Below are positions 25,019 to 35,886 of a stretch of 64,000 bases of DNA, in pieces (position 1 is the first letter of the stretch; each line of letters opens with the position of its first letter). Made by a program: the position numbers and the translations under genes. The DNA is from Providencia rettgeri (GTDB lineage: Bacteria > Pseudomonadota > Gammaproteobacteria > Enterobacterales > Enterobacteriaceae): the NCBI RefSeq assembly GCF_041075285.1, contig NZ_CP163512.1:4216001-4280000 (forward strand), written 5' to 3'. The notes below the pieces were generated by a model, which did not search any database, was not told the DNA's origin, and was given only the letters and a program-made list of their open reading frames with translations.

Positions 25019-25596
25019 CCGTCAGAATGACACGAAAAGACACCTTCGGGTTGTGAGGTTAAGCGACTAAGCGTACACGGTGGATGCCTAGGCAATCAGA
25101 GGCGATGAAGGACGTGCTAATCTGCGAAAAGCGTCGGTAAGGTGATATGAACCGTTATAACCGACGATATCCGAATGGGGAAACCCAGTGCAATTCGTTG
25201 CACTATCGTTTGATGAATCCATAGTCAAACGAGGCGAACCGAGGGAACTGAAACATCTCAGTACCTCGAGGAAAAGAAATCAACCGAGATTCCCCTAGTA
25301 GCGGCGAGCGAACGGGGAGCAGCCCAGAGTCTTAATCAGCATCAGCATCAGGAGAACGGTCTGGAAAGTCCGGCAGTAAAGGGTGATAGCCCCGTATCCG
25401 AAGGTGTTGGTGTTGTGAACTCGACGAGTAGGGCGGGACACGTGTTATCCTGTCTGAATATGGGGGGACCATCCTCCAAGGCTAAATACTCCTGATTGAC
25501 CGATAGTGAACCAGTACCGTGAGGGAAAGGCGAAAAGAACCCCGGCGAGGGGAGTGAAATAGAACCTGAAACCGTGTACGTACAAGCAGTGGGAGC

Positions 25597-25788
25597 CCCA
25601 TCACTCAAGTGCCTCGGCAATTGAGTGATGGCTTAAAACACCACCACAAGAGCAGCGCAGCATTGGCTAACAAGGTTGGTCGATTTTTTCAAGCCGCAGC
25701 GCAGTGGACATAGAAGTCCATGAGCAGCGGAAGTTAAAAAATCGGGCAAGATTGGAGGGCAAGGCAAGCGGGACATTTGAGGATGGGG
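25597..25788 (+). other. Intervening sequence in 23S helix 25
   Basis: About 192 bases replace the short helix-25 tip of E. coli. The basal stem CCCCATC-a-CTCAA (25597-25609) can pair with TTGAGGATGGGG (25777-25788), or alternatively with TTGAGTGATGG at 25621-25631. An inner long hairpin, CGATTTTTT ... AAAAAATCG (25681-25744), has its tip at GGACATAGAAGTCC. The shape fits RNase III excision. Confidence 0.88.
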
Positions 25789-26210
25789 TGACTGCGTACC
25801 TTTTGTATAATGGGTCAGCGACTTATATTCTGTAGCAAGGTTAACCGAATAGGGGAGCCGTAGGGAAACCGAGTCTTAACTGGGCGAATGAGTTGCAGGG
25901 TATAGACCCGAAACCCGGTGATCTAGCCATGGGCAGGTTGAAGGTTGGGTAACACTAACTGGAGGACCGAACCGACTAATGTTGAAAAATTAGCGGATGA
26001 CTTGTGGCTGGGGGTGAAAGGCCAATCAAACCGGGAGATAGCTGGTTCTCCCCGAAAGCTATTTAGGTAGCGCCTCGTGAACTCATCTTCGGGGGTAGAG
26101 CACTGTTTCGACTAGGGGGTCATCCCGACTTACCAACTCGATGCAAACTACGAATACCGAAGAATGTTATCACGGGAGACACACGGCGGGTGCTAACGTT
26201 CGTCGTGAAG

Positions 26211-26243
<33 letters not shown>

Positions 26244-26290
26244 AAAGTCATAGTTAAGTGGGAAACGAAGTGGGAAGGCTCAGACAGCCA

Positions 26291-26322
<32 letters not shown>

Positions 26323-26402
26323 GAAAGCGTAATAGCTCACTGGTCGAGTCGGCCTGCGCGGAAGATGTAACGGGGCTAAACTATGCACCGAAGCTGCGGC
26401 AG

Positions 26403-26532
26403 CGAACGTATCACTTAAACTGATTAAGTGGTACTGCAATGTATCAAAACGATTGACGGAACGCAGTGACGTCAATGCGTTCATCAAAGTCGAGGCGGTA
26501 ACGCACGGCAAGTCAGTTTAAGGATACGTTCG
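26403..26532 (+). other. Intervening sequence in 23S helix 45
   Basis: About 130 bases replace the helix-45 tip. A stem of roughly 19 pairs with one bulged A, CGAACGTATC-a-CTTAAACTG with CAGTTTAAGGATACGTTCG, closes the insertion. Inner stems ATTGACG/CGTCAAT and GAACGC/GCGTTC overlap each other near 26452-26482. Confidence 0.9.
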
Positions 26533-27248
26533 TTGGGTAGGGGAGCGTTCTGTAAGCCTGTGAAGGTGTACTGTGAGGTATGCTGGAGGTATCAGAAGTG
26601 CGAATGCTGACATAAGTAACGATAATGCGGGTGAAAAACCCGCACGCCGGAAGACCAAGGGTTCCTGTCCAACGTTAATCGGGGCAGGGTGAGTCGACCC
26701 CTAAGGCGAGGCAGAAATGCGTAGTCGATGGGAAACGGGTTAATATTCCCGTACTGGTGATAATTGCGATGGGGGGACGGAGAAGGCTAGGCTGGCCGGG
26801 CGACGGTTGTCCCGGTTTAAGGATGTAGGTGGGTGAATTAGGCAAATCCGGTTCACTATACACTGAGATCTGATGACGAGTCACTACGGTGGCGAAGTAG
26901 CTCATGCCCCGCTTCCAGGAAAAGCCTCTAAGCTCTAGATTATCATTAATCGTACCCCAAACCGACACAGGTGGTCAGGTAGAGAATACTCAGGCGCTTG
27001 AGAGAACTCGGGTGAAGGAACTAGGCAAAATGGTGCCGTAACTTCGGGAGAAGGCACGCTGGCATTAGGTGAAGTGGTTTACCCATGGAGCTGAAGCCAG
27101 TCGCAGATACCAGCTGGCTGCAACTGTTTATTAAAAACACAGCACTGTGCAAACACGAAAGTGGACGTATACGGTGTGACGCCTGCCCGGTGCTGGAAGG
27201 TTAATTGATGGGGTTATCCGTAAGGAGAAGCTCTTGATCGAAGCCCCA

Positions 27249-27334
<86 letters not shown>

Positions 27335-27592
27335 GGCCAGGCTGTCTCCACCCGAGACTCAGTGAAATTGAACTCGCTGTGAAGATGCAGTGTACCCGCG
27401 GCAAGACGGAAAGACCCCGTGAACCTTTACTATAGCTTGACACTGAACATTGAGCCTTGATGTGTAGGATAGGTGGGAGGCTTAGAAGCGTGGACGCCAG
27501 TCTGCGTGGAGCCAACCTTGAAATACCACCCTTTAATGTTTGATGTTCTAACGTTGCCCCATAATCTGGGGTGCGGACAGTGTCTGGTGGGT

Positions 27593-27635
<43 letters not shown>

Positions 27636-27756
27636 ACGAAGGTTGGCTAAGCATGGTCGGACATCATGCGGTTAGTGCAAAGGCATAAGCCAGCTTGACT
27701 GCGAGAGTGACGGCTCGAGCAGGTACGAAAGTAGGTCTTAGTGATCCGGTGGTTCT

Positions 27757-27812
<56 letters not shown>

Positions 27813-27841
27813 ACCGCCCAAGAGTTCATATCGACGGCGGT

Positions 27842-27884
<43 letters not shown>

Positions 27885-28391
27885 TAGGTCCCAAGGGTAC
27901 GGCTGTTCGCCGTTTAAAGTGGTACGCGAGCTGGGTTTAGAACGTCGTGAGACAGTTCGGTCCCTATCTGCCGTGGGCGTTGGAAGATTGAAAGGGGCTG
28001 CTCCTAGTACGAGAGGACCGGAGTGGACGCACCACTGGTGTTCGGGTTGTCATGCCAATGGCACTGCCCGGTAGCTAAGTGCGGAAAAGATAACCGCTGA
28101 AAGCATCTAAGCGGGAAACTTGCCTTGAGATGAGTCTTCCCTGACCCTTAAAGGGTCCTAAAGGAACGTTTAAGACTAAGACGTTGATAGGTTGGGTGTG
28201 TAAGCGTAGCGATACGTTGAGCTAACCAATACTAATGAACCGTGAGGCTTAACCTGACAACACCGAAGGTGTTTTAGAGAGAGTATGTTGATTTTCAAGA
28301 GGGTGAGAAGCCGAAAGGTGAAGGACACACAGCTTGTTCAGATTGCACTTCTGGTTTAGTGAAAGATAGCTAAACGGGAAGAAACAGAATT

Positions 28392-28511
28392 TGTCTGGCG
28401 GCAATAGCGCGGTGGTCCCACCTGACCCCATGCCGAACTCAGCAGTGAAACGCCGTAGCGCCGATGGTAGTGTGGGGTCTCCCCATGTGAGAGTAGGGAA
28501 CTGCCAGACAT
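28392..28511 (+). rRNA. rrf: 5S ribosomal RNA
   Basis: 120 bases, TGTCTGGCGGC to GCCAGACAT; the ends pair to form helix I. Conserved CCGAACTCAG and CGATGGTAGT are present. It is close to E. coli 5S with a few changes in helix I and loops. Confidence 0.98.
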
Positions 28512-28524
28512 TAAATTAGTGAGA

Positions 28525-28549
28525 AAGCCACCCAATGGGTGGCTTTTTT
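28525..28549 (+). terminator. rrn operon terminator
   Basis: AAGCCACCCAATGGGTGGCTTTTTT: seven-base GC-rich stem with a T-run, 13 bases after 5S. Confidence 0.93.
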
Positions 28550-28678
28550 GCGTTTGGCGAATGGTAAGCTAATAAAATCATCGCATCAAGCACAGCCAGT
28601 ACTGGGTAAATCACGATAAAATGGGTTCAGCCGCAAGGTTGCAATTTTTAACTCAGCAATGATAATCGTATTATATAT

Positions 28679-30130
28679 CCCCTTAGCAATTACCTTTTGT
28701 GTGAGCACAATTTTAGCTATCTCGATATACAAATGGAGCATTGAGTGTGAGCCGTTTTTTAGCTATCTCGATGTGCAAATAGGGCATTGAGTGTGAGCTC
28801 GGATTAAACGTTAGATATAGCCATCTTGCCTGCGCTAGCTACGCGCTGACCGAGCTTATGGATAATAAATAGCACAAGAATAGTCAGGCAATGATTTGTC
28901 ACCTGAGCAATTACCTTTCGTGTAAGCACAATTTTAGCTATCTCGATGTACAAATAGGGCATTGAAGACAGGCTCGGATTAATCGATATGTATAGCTATT
29001 TAATCTATGTTAGCCACGTGCTGACTAACCTTATGAATAAAGGATAACAACAGAATGGTTAGGCAAATATTTGTCCCCTTAGCAATTACCTTTTGTGTGA
29101 GCACGTTTTTAGCTATTTCGATGTACAAATAGGGCATTGAAGACAGGCTCAGATTAATCGGTATTGATCGCCATCTTGCCTGCGCTAGCTACGCGCTGAC
29201 CGCTCTTATGGATAAGAAATAGCATAAGAATAGTCAGGCAAGTATTGGTCCCCTTAGCAATTACCTTTTGTGTGAGCCGTTTTTTAGCTATCTCGATGTG
29301 CAAATAAGGCATTGAGAGCGAGCTCGGATTAAACGATAGATATAGCCATCTTGTCTGCGCTAGCCACGCGCTGACTAACCTTATGAATAAGGGATACAAA
29401 AGAATGCTAAGGCAAGTATGAGTCCCCTTAGCAATTACCTTTTGTATGAGCACATTTTTTAGCTATCTCGATGTGTGAATAGGGTATTAAAGATAGGCTC
29501 AGATTAATCGATATGTATAGCTATTTAATCTATGTTAGCTACGCGCTGACCGAGCTTATGGATAAGAAATAACACAAGAATGGTTAGGCAAGTATGAGTC
29601 CCCTCAGCAATTACCTTTTGTGTAAGCACGTTTTTAGCTATTTCGATGTGCAAATAGAGCATTGAGTGCGAGCTCGGATTAATTGATATGTATAGCTATT
29701 TAATCTACGTTAGCCACGCGCTGACTAACCTTATGAATAAGGGATACAACAGAATGCTAAGGCAAGTATGAGTCCCCTTAGCAATTACCTTTTGTCTAAG
29801 CACGTTTTTAGCTATTTCGATGTGCAAATAGGGCATTGAGTGTGAGCTCGGATTAAATGATAGATATAGCCATCTTGTCTGTACTAGGCACGCGCTGATC
29901 GCTCTTATGGATAACGGATACAAAAGAATAATCAGGCAAGTATGAGTCCCCTCAGCAATTACCTTTTGTGTGAGCACAATTTTAGTTATCTCGATATACA
30001 AATGGAGCATTGAGTGTGAGCTCGGATTAAACGATAGATATAGCTATTTAATCTATGTTAGCTACACACTGACCGAGCTTATGGATAAGAGATACAAAAG
30101 AATAGTCAGGCAATAATTTGTCACCTTTGC
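28679..30130. repeat. Mosaic tandem array of ~175-bp units
   Basis: The marker AGCAATTACC recurs at 28685, 28906, 29081, 29256, 29430, 29606, 29780 and 29954, and in decayed form (GCAATTATC) near 30129. Periods are 174-176 bases, except the first unit (221), which holds a 46-base internal duplication (AGCTATCTCGAT at 28715 and 28761). Each unit runs through a TTTAGCTAT(T/C)TCGAT block, a GCTCGGATTAA block, then one of two alternative central blocks (ATAGCCATCTTGTCTG type or TATAGCTATTTAATCTA type) and one of two tails (CGAGCTTATGGATAAG or CTAACCTTATGAATAAGG type). Blocks are combined differently from unit to unit. No tRNA or 5S fragment was recognised. Confidence 0.9.
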
Positions 30131-30725
30131 AATTATCTTCAGTGTTTTTACGGTTTACGATTGGATAGGTACTTTCAGCGTGTATTTCTTTAAATATGGT
30201 GGTTATTTCGTACTTAGTTATCGTTCTTATCATTGTGGCAAAAAAATGGCCATTTAAGTAGGTACTTGTTTGATTTTGTGTGATTAACAGGGCTTAAAGT
30301 GACTTTCACAATTACGTTTAAAGCAGACTCACTATCATCAATAGCATTTTAGATAACTACAGGCTCTACAATTTTTTTTTTGATATAAATACTTAGCGAG
30401 CTCACTATTTAAAGTGGCTTTATCATTAATTCGGTCATCAATTGGGTAAAAAGATTATGACCTGCATTAGTTTTAATGCCTCTGATAAATTAAGTTGTAA
30501 AGCTGTGCGTTTTCTCGTCTATTATTTATCTCCTTTTATCCGGAGATTAAATCGAACAAAATTACGAAGGTACATAATTTAAGTTTTATAATATTTATTG
30601 AATCGCACTAACTTATAATAATTGATGTTAATGTTTACAGGGAATTAACTTTGGTTTTAAATGTAAATACAGAAAGTAATTATTTTCTTTGAGGCTGTTT
30701 GTATATTTATTTTAATTGGAGGGGT
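30131..30725. other. AT-rich gene-free stretch
   Basis: About 595 bases between the tandem array and the lyase gene. It is very AT-rich with no convincing open frame. It presumably holds the promoter of the downstream gene, but no clear -35/-10 pair could be picked. It may be an H-NS-bound type of region (inference). Confidence 0.4.
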
Positions 30726-32276
30726 ATGGTTCTATTAAATGGTAAAGATTTAACACTTTATGATATAAATTTAATTATGAATGGTGAAAATATTGCAGTG
30801 GATGGTGCAGTGATGAAATATCTAGAAGAAAAACATCGACTGCTAATATCAGAAGCAGAGAAAGGTGCGAAAATATATGGTTTAACAGTAGGTGTTGGTT
30901 TAAATAAAGATACAGAATATATCAAATTAAATGGTAAATTTACTCCAGAACTAATTAAAAAATCAATTAGGTTTAATAAAAAACTAATACGCGCACACTC
31001 TGTGGGAGTTGGTGAACCAATAGACAGCTGTTTAGCTAGGGTTGTCATGGGGATCCATCTTAATATGCTGCTCAATGGCTATAGTGGAATTCAACCAGAG
31101 ATCATTAATATCTATATTGAATTGATTAATAAAAATATTATTCCTTTTATCCCTAATATGGGCTCTATAGGTGAGGGGGATATCACTATTTTGAGTCATA
31201 TAGGGTTAACAATGTTAGGTGAGGGAGAGGTCATTTTTCAGGGCGAAGCAATGCCTTCTTCAATAGCATTTCAACTTGCAGGGATTACACCGATAGAACC
31301 TTGGGCAAAAGATTCATTATCTTTATTATGCTCAAATGCTTATTCTGTTGCCATTGCAGCGGTTGCATTATTAAAAATAGCGCATTACATAAATATAAGT
31401 GAATTGTTGTATTGTTTAAACCTGCAAGCTTTAAATGGCAATCTCTCCCCTTTAAATCCACTCGTTTTGGATGCTTGTGCTTACCCTGAAGTTATTGCAA
31501 TGGGAGCAAAGCTTAGAAGTTTATTAATCGGCTCCTCATTAGAGTCCCATGACGATGAGCGGCATTTACAAGATCCATTAAGCTATCGTTGCGGGGTATA
31601 TCGACTAGCAGAATTGCGCTTAAGTTATCAACAAGCGAAAACCCAACTGCTTATTCAGGTAAATAGCTCAAATGATAATCCGTGTGTATTAACTAAAAAT
31701 ATTAATGACAATATGACTGGGAAAGATAGTCATCAGGTCGTGGTTCCAAGTGGAAACTTTGAAACATTACCTTGGGTGTTAGGCATTGAAAAATTAAGTT
31801 TAGCAATTGCTCATAATGCACTGGCAAGTGTACAACAGATAATAAAACTCAATGATCCTTATTTTACAAAATTAACTCGATATTTGGGTAATAAGTCTGC
31901 ATTTCATGCACTTGGTGCCATCGAAAAACCCGCAGTTGCTTTAGCGATGAGAATTAAAAATCTAGCCCTACCGGTTTCATTAGATTACTTTCCTGTTGCA
32001 GGTGGTGTTGAGGATACAGCGACAAATGCGCAACTAGTTGCTGAAAAATTACAAAAGCAATTAGTATATGGTTATGAGTTAATTTCGATTGTGTTTTTAT
32101 GTGCAGCGCAGGCAATTAACTTAAGAAGAAAGGAATATAGTTCCTACATATTATCTCCTAAAACAGAGGTTTTTTACCGCACAATAAGTGAATGTATTAA
32201 TTTAAATGGTGAAGATAAATCACTATTTAAAGAATTAAAAATGATAAATAATGGTATTTTGCATTATAAAGTATAA
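30726..32276 (+). CDS. Aromatic amino acid lyase (HAL/PAL) family protein lacking the MIO triad
   Basis: 516-aa member of the histidine/phenylalanine ammonia-lyase family by overall pattern: YGLTVGVG (for YGVNTGFG), LNMLLNGYSGIQPEII, IPFIPNMGSIG, LGEGEV, DPLSYRC, SSNDNPCV and PSGNFE. The segment that should carry the Ala-Ser-Gly triad that cyclises to the MIO cofactor reads GSIGEGDITILSH: it is one residue shorter and has Glu-Gly instead. So the usual cofactor cannot form in the usual way. The start is uncertain: ATG at 30726 sits only 3 bases after GGAGG; the frame also opens at a TTG at 30699. The gene is AT-rich, unlike its neighbours, suggesting acquisition. Function unknown. Confidence 0.8.
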   Translation: MVLLNGKDLTLYDINLIMNGENIAVDGAVMKYLEEKHRLLISEAEKGAKIYGLTVGVGLNKDTEYIKLNGKFTPELIKKSIRFNKKLIRAHSVGVGEPIDSCLARVVMGIHLNMLLNGYSGIQPEIINIYIELINKNIIPFIPNMGSIGEGDITILSHIGLTMLGEGEVIFQGEAMPSSIAFQLAGITPIEPWAKDSLSLLCSNAYSVAIAAVALLKIAHYINISELLYCLNLQALNGNLSPLNPLVLDACAYPEVIAMGAKLRSLLIGSSLESHDDERHLQDPLSYRCGVYRLAELRLSYQQAKTQLLIQVNSSNDNPCVLTKNINDNMTGKDSHQVVVPSGNFETLPWVLGIEKLSLAIAHNALASVQQIIKLNDPYFTKLTRYLGNKSAFHALGAIEKPAVALAMRIKNLALPVSLDYFPVAGGVEDTATNAQLVAEKLQKQLVYGYELISIVFLCAAQAINLRRKEYSSYILSPKTEVFYRTISECINLNGEDKSLFKELKMINNGILHYKV

Positions 32277-32292
32277 TCACAATATCGTTATG

Positions 32293-32814
32293 TTAAGATA
32301 ATTCAAAATTTAACGACGGGTATTTAATCAATATTTTTTTGAACCAGGGTGTAAAAATATCAGGCTGTTGGTTTATTTCATGAAGCAGTTGTGGAATAGT
32401 GACCCAACGTACAGCTGCAACTTCTTCAATATTAGGTTGAATAGCCTGGTTATAGAAACCTACGTATAAATGGTCGTATTCATGCTCAATGAGCCCACCA
32501 TTGACATCAGCTTTGTAGATAAGAGAATCAACATAAGTGAGCGGGGTAATAAAACCTAACTCTTCTTGTAATCTACGTAGAGCTGCATCTTGTGTGTTCT
32601 CATTTGGTTTTGGATGACTACAGCATGAATTGGCCCATTGCCCCGCAGAATGGTATTTATGAAGAGCTCTTTGTTGAATTAATAGCTCTTTTTTATCATT
32701 AAAAATAAAAATCGAAAATGCGCGATGTAAACGGCCTAGTTGATGAGCTAGTAATTTAGGCATTGTGCCTATTTCTACATCATTTTCGTTAACCAAAATT
32801 AAATCGTCTTCCAT
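32293..32814 (-). CDS. idi: Isopentenyl-diphosphate delta-isomerase, type I
   Basis: Interconverts isopentenyl and dimethylallyl diphosphate in isoprenoid synthesis. The 173-aa protein has the Nudix-like fold of type I enzymes (E. coli 182 aa). The catalytic Cys is in QWANSCCSHP, the metal/Nudix region is DAALRRLQEELGF, and the EHEYDHLYVG segment carries the second catalytic Glu region. It is convergent with the lyase gene, with only 16 bases between stops. Confidence 0.95.
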   Translation of the reverse strand: MEDDLILVNENDVEIGTMPKLLAHQLGRLHRAFSIFIFNDKKELLIQQRALHKYHSAGQWANSCCSHPKPNENTQDAALRRLQEELGFITPLTYVDSLIYKADVNGGLIEHEYDHLYVGFYNQAIQPNIEEVAAVRWVTIPQLLHEINQQPDIFTPWFKKILIKYPSLNFELS

Positions 32815-32977
32815 TTATTACGCTTCCATGATTAAAATTATTGCTATAGTTTATTATAGTTAAATAAACAAAATTGCAGATTTGAGCTATCCACTAAAAA
32901 TACTTCGTTTGTGATCTTTAGTTTATTTCTTTAAACAATGGCAGCTATATCATTATTTGTACTGCCATTATGATTTT

Positions 32978-33628
32978 CTATTTTTGTTGTAAAACCCACA
33001 CAGCAGCTTCTACTCGAGACTTCAAGTTTAATTTTTTTAGTAAATGCTTTACGTGTACTTTTACGGTACTTTCTGCGATATCAAGTTTACGCGCAATCAT
33101 TTTATTTGAAAGCCCCTGAGAGATTAGCTCTAAAATATCAGCTTCTCTTGGTGTTAGGGTGGCAATATTACTTTCATCGTGACTCGGATTATCACGTAAA
33201 GACTCAGCAAGAACCGATGTTAGTGTTGGGCTCACAACCAGTTTCCCACTAGCCGCTTCTTTAAGTGCGACAATAAGCTCCTCTGGCTCCATATCTTTCA
33301 ATAAATAGCCATCAGCCCCGCGTTTTAAAGCATTCACGAGGTCATCACTATAATTTGAAACGGTGAAGAGGATAATTCGTCCTGATAATTCTCTCTTTCT
33401 TAATTCATCAAGCGTTTCAAACCCATTCATTCCAGGCATATTTAGGTCGAGAAGGATAAGATCTGGATCTTGTTCTTCAGCGATTTGGATCCCCGCTTTC
33501 CCATCGCCAGCTTCGCCAATAACCTGCAATGAGGGTTCTAAACTAATAAGTTGTTTTACGCCATTTCTTAGCATCGGGTGGTCATCAATCAGTAGGATGG
33601 TTGATTTATCATTCATTGTATTTTCCAT
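32978..33628 (-). CDS. narL: Nitrate/nitrite response regulator NarL
   Basis: DNA-binding response regulator that controls anaerobic respiration genes in response to nitrate. It has 216 aa (E. coli 216). The receiver domain shows LIDDHPML, the phospho-acceptor Asp in [13 protein letters not shown] (about residue 62) and the conserved Lys in [11 protein letters not shown]. The C-terminal LuxR-type helix-turn-helix is [24 protein letters not shown]... [11 protein letters not shown]. The first ATG is preferred because CGGAG lies 10 bases before it. It follows narX by 20 bases. Confidence 0.96.
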   Translation of the reverse strand: MENTMNDKSTILLIDDHPMLRNGVKQLISLEPSLQVIGEAGDGKAGIQIAEEQDPDLILLDLNMPGMNGFETLDELRKRELSGRIILFTVSNYSDDLVNALKRGADGYLLKDMEPEELIVALKEAASGKLVVSPTLTSVLAESLRDNPSHDESNIATLTPREADILELISQGLSNKMIARKLDIAESTVKVHVKHLLKKLNLKSRVEAAVWVLQQK

Positions 33629-33648
33629 AGATGATTTGCTCCGGTGTA

Positions 33649-35415
33649 TTAAACATCAGATAAAGGGAAAGTGACCTTAACTTCTGTTCCGCCTTGAGAT
33701 CTGGGGATAACAAAACATTCACCGTTAAGACTGAGTGCTCTTTCTCTCATAATAATTAAGCCATAGTGATTAAGTTTGTCGGCATTTGCCGTAATTCCAG
33801 CGCCATTATCGATAATGCGAATACAAATGATCCCTGCATTTTGGGTTAACGAGACTTCGGCCGAACTTGCATTAGCATGTTTTAAAATATTGCTTAGGGC
33901 CTCTCGGATGATTTGTATAATATGAATTGATTGGTGTGGCGAAATGCTTTTCGCTGGAATATCATAGTGTAACTTAATCGCATAACCCATTCGCTCACTA
34001 AATTCACTAATTGTACTTTCTAAAGAGGGAAGTAAGCCGGGTTCAGTTAGTTTTAATCTAAAAGTGGTTAAAAGCTCCCTTAACTGACTATAAGCCGTGT
34101 TAATTTCACTGCGCATTTCGGTCAATAATTGCTGAGGTTTTTCAGGTAATGGTTCAGGTTGCAGTTGCAGGTAGCTTATTTGCATTTTTAAACAAGATAG
34201 TGACTGTGCAATTGAATCATGTAATTCACGCGCAATCGCTGAGCGCTCATCCATAATTAATAATTGCTGCTGTTGTTCAATTTGGTGTTCCATTGCTAGC
34301 ATGCCAGATATTTGTTTAACCAGCATTGAAACTAAATTATTTTGTTCATCAGACAATGTTTGATCAGCTGCAATTTCACCAATAATGACACCATAACGAT
34401 GCATATTATCTGACAGTTCCCACTGCAAAATTGTTATTTTTTTATTTTCTAATAAACGCTCTTGCTGTACCTCGAGATGGGAAGGGGCATCGTCTAATCC
34501 TGTCGATTGGCAGTCTATTTTGTGAAAATAAGCCTCATTACTGTCTTCATATAATCGTAAACTTAGATTATTTAATATTGTGATATTTTTCAGTTCAATA
34601 AGCACTTTTTGCAATCTTAAGTAAAGCGGATCAGACGAGTGAAGAATTTGATTTGATTGATATAAATAGGATAAGACACGATTTTTTGTTGTAAGGTCGG
34701 CCGTTTTTTCCGCGACTCTTTTTTCTAGTTGGTGGTAGCTTTGCGCCAACTCTTCAGACATCTGATTTAATGTTTCACCTAATGCATTTAATTCGTCTTG
34801 TCGGCTATTTTTTGGGTAGCGTTGGCTGAAATCTTTTTGCCCAATGGCGGTTACCATTGATAGTAATTTCATCCATGGGTAGTAAATTTTTCGCCGTAAA
34901 TGCCATATTGTTCCCATCAGGAGTAAGAAAACCAAACTAATGAAAATGAGTTGTGTCATGGCGACATAGGCTATTTTCCTTTCGGTTTTTTCGTCGATGT
35001 TGTGGACTAATTCATCGAGTCTATTAACGAACGAAATAACTTCGTATCTTGCATCATTTGGCGTGTTAGCATCCACCAATGCAGGGCGCAAGGTGAGTAA
35101 CCAAAAGTTGTGTAGTTCATTGAATTGCTGTGTTAAGTTCTCAACTTTTACAACTTGGGTAAGTTCGGGGCTTAATAAATCACTTTCGAGTGCATCTAGA
35201 TAATGTTGATTTTGCTGATTAAGAGGAACTAATGAGAGCAATCGATAGCTCTGCATGCGTAATGAGCCTGATTTGTTGATTGCATGAGCGTTACCTTGCA
35301 CGCTGATGATCATTCTATTTGAAATCGTCATTCCAATAATACCAAGGACAGCAATTAGCAACATCAGGCCAATAACTTGGTTAATAATAGAAAATCGACG
35401 ATACAGGGTCGGCAT
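33649..35415 (-). CDS. narX: Nitrate/nitrite sensor histidine kinase NarX
   Basis: Inner-membrane sensor that phosphorylates NarL when nitrate is present. It has 588 aa (E. coli 598). Two transmembrane helices (about 13-35 and 150-172) flank a periplasmic domain carrying the nitrate-binding P-box ([20 protein letters not shown]). HAMP, coiled-coil and central cysteine-containing module follow; the H-box is [13 protein letters not shown] and the ATPase has GLIIMRERA. Transcribed with narL. The nitrate transporter gene narK, a usual neighbour in E. coli, is absent here. Confidence 0.96.
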   Translation of the reverse strand: MPTLYRRFSIINQVIGLMLLIAVLGIIGMTISNRMIISVQGNAHAINKSGSLRMQSYRLLSLVPLNQQNQHYLDALESDLLSPELTQVVKVENLTQQFNELHNFWLLTLRPALVDANTPNDARYEVISFVNRLDELVHNIDEKTERKIAYVAMTQLIFISLVFLLLMGTIWHLRRKIYYPWMKLLSMVTAIGQKDFSQRYPKNSRQDELNALGETLNQMSEELAQSYHQLEKRVAEKTADLTTKNRVLSYLYQSNQILHSSDPLYLRLQKVLIELKNITILNNLSLRLYEDSNEAYFHKIDCQSTGLDDAPSHLEVQQERLLENKKITILQWELSDNMHRYGVIIGEIAADQTLSDEQNNLVSMLVKQISGMLAMEHQIEQQQQLLIMDERSAIARELHDSIAQSLSCLKMQISYLQLQPEPLPEKPQQLLTEMRSEINTAYSQLRELLTTFRLKLTEPGLLPSLESTISEFSERMGYAIKLHYDIPAKSISPHQSIHIIQIIREALSNILKHANASSAEVSLTQNAGIICIRIIDNGAGITANADKLNHYGLIIMRERALSLNGECFVIPRSQGGTEVKVTFPLSDV

Positions 35416-35672
35416 TTGTCATTCCTCAAAAATCTATGGTGTAGCTAATTTTAAGGTTAGGTTGGCTATATTGTTCATAAAGGCAACCTAATTAAATATA
35501 CCACTTTAGTATTAGCTTAAAGGGACGAACTTTACGTATAAGGCATTTATATGGGGCTGTAGGAATCTAATGATAATCTTACCTATTGATATATATAAGT
35601 AAAGTTATAGTTTTATTCAACAGCTAGTTACTGTGATGATGTATTATAACGTAAATTAAAGATGAGTTTTTT

Positions 35673-35686
35673 TTGATTTAGATCAG
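35673..35686. promoter_or_regulatory. Possible FNR site upstream of narXL
   Basis: TTGAT-TTAG-ATCAG differs from the FNR consensus TTGAT-N4-ATCAA at one position. It lies about 258 bases ahead of the narX start. The rest of the 470-base gap (35416-35843) is AT-rich with no gene seen. Confidence 0.45.
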
Positions 35687-35843
35687 ATTGGAAGCTTTAG
35701 TGTCGCTAAAAAGCCGACTCTAGTAACCTTTTAATACACAACATTTGAACTTATCATTATGTATTTAATTATATATCGATAGTGAGAAAAAAATAAATCA
35801 ATAAGAGGTTGGGGAGAAAAGTTTCTATACATTTAAAGAAACG

Positions 35844-35880
35844 AAATAGAATAATACGAATAAAATGCATTATTCTATTT
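35844..35880 (-). terminator. Terminator-like hairpin after the DUF808 gene
   Basis: AAATAGAATAAT and ATTATTCTATTT form a perfect 12-bp stem just past the gene's stop codon; AT-rich but symmetric. Confidence 0.55.
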
Positions 35881-35886
35881 TTGATA

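Noticed and set aside
28679..30130. CRISPR array
   Set aside because: The units are 175 bases with similarity throughout, not short repeats with unique spacers, and no cas gene is near.
29154..30233. Three minus-strand open frames (99, 101 and 61 codons) with 58-residue internal repeats
   Set aside because: They come from the 175-bp tandem array; the repeat period of 174-176 breaks the frame between units, there is no ribosome site and the composition does not look like protein.
32978..35415. narX-narL as a different NarP/NarQ-type pair
   Set aside because: The P-box and the receiver and H-box sequences match NarX and NarL closely, and the two genes are adjacent as narXL.
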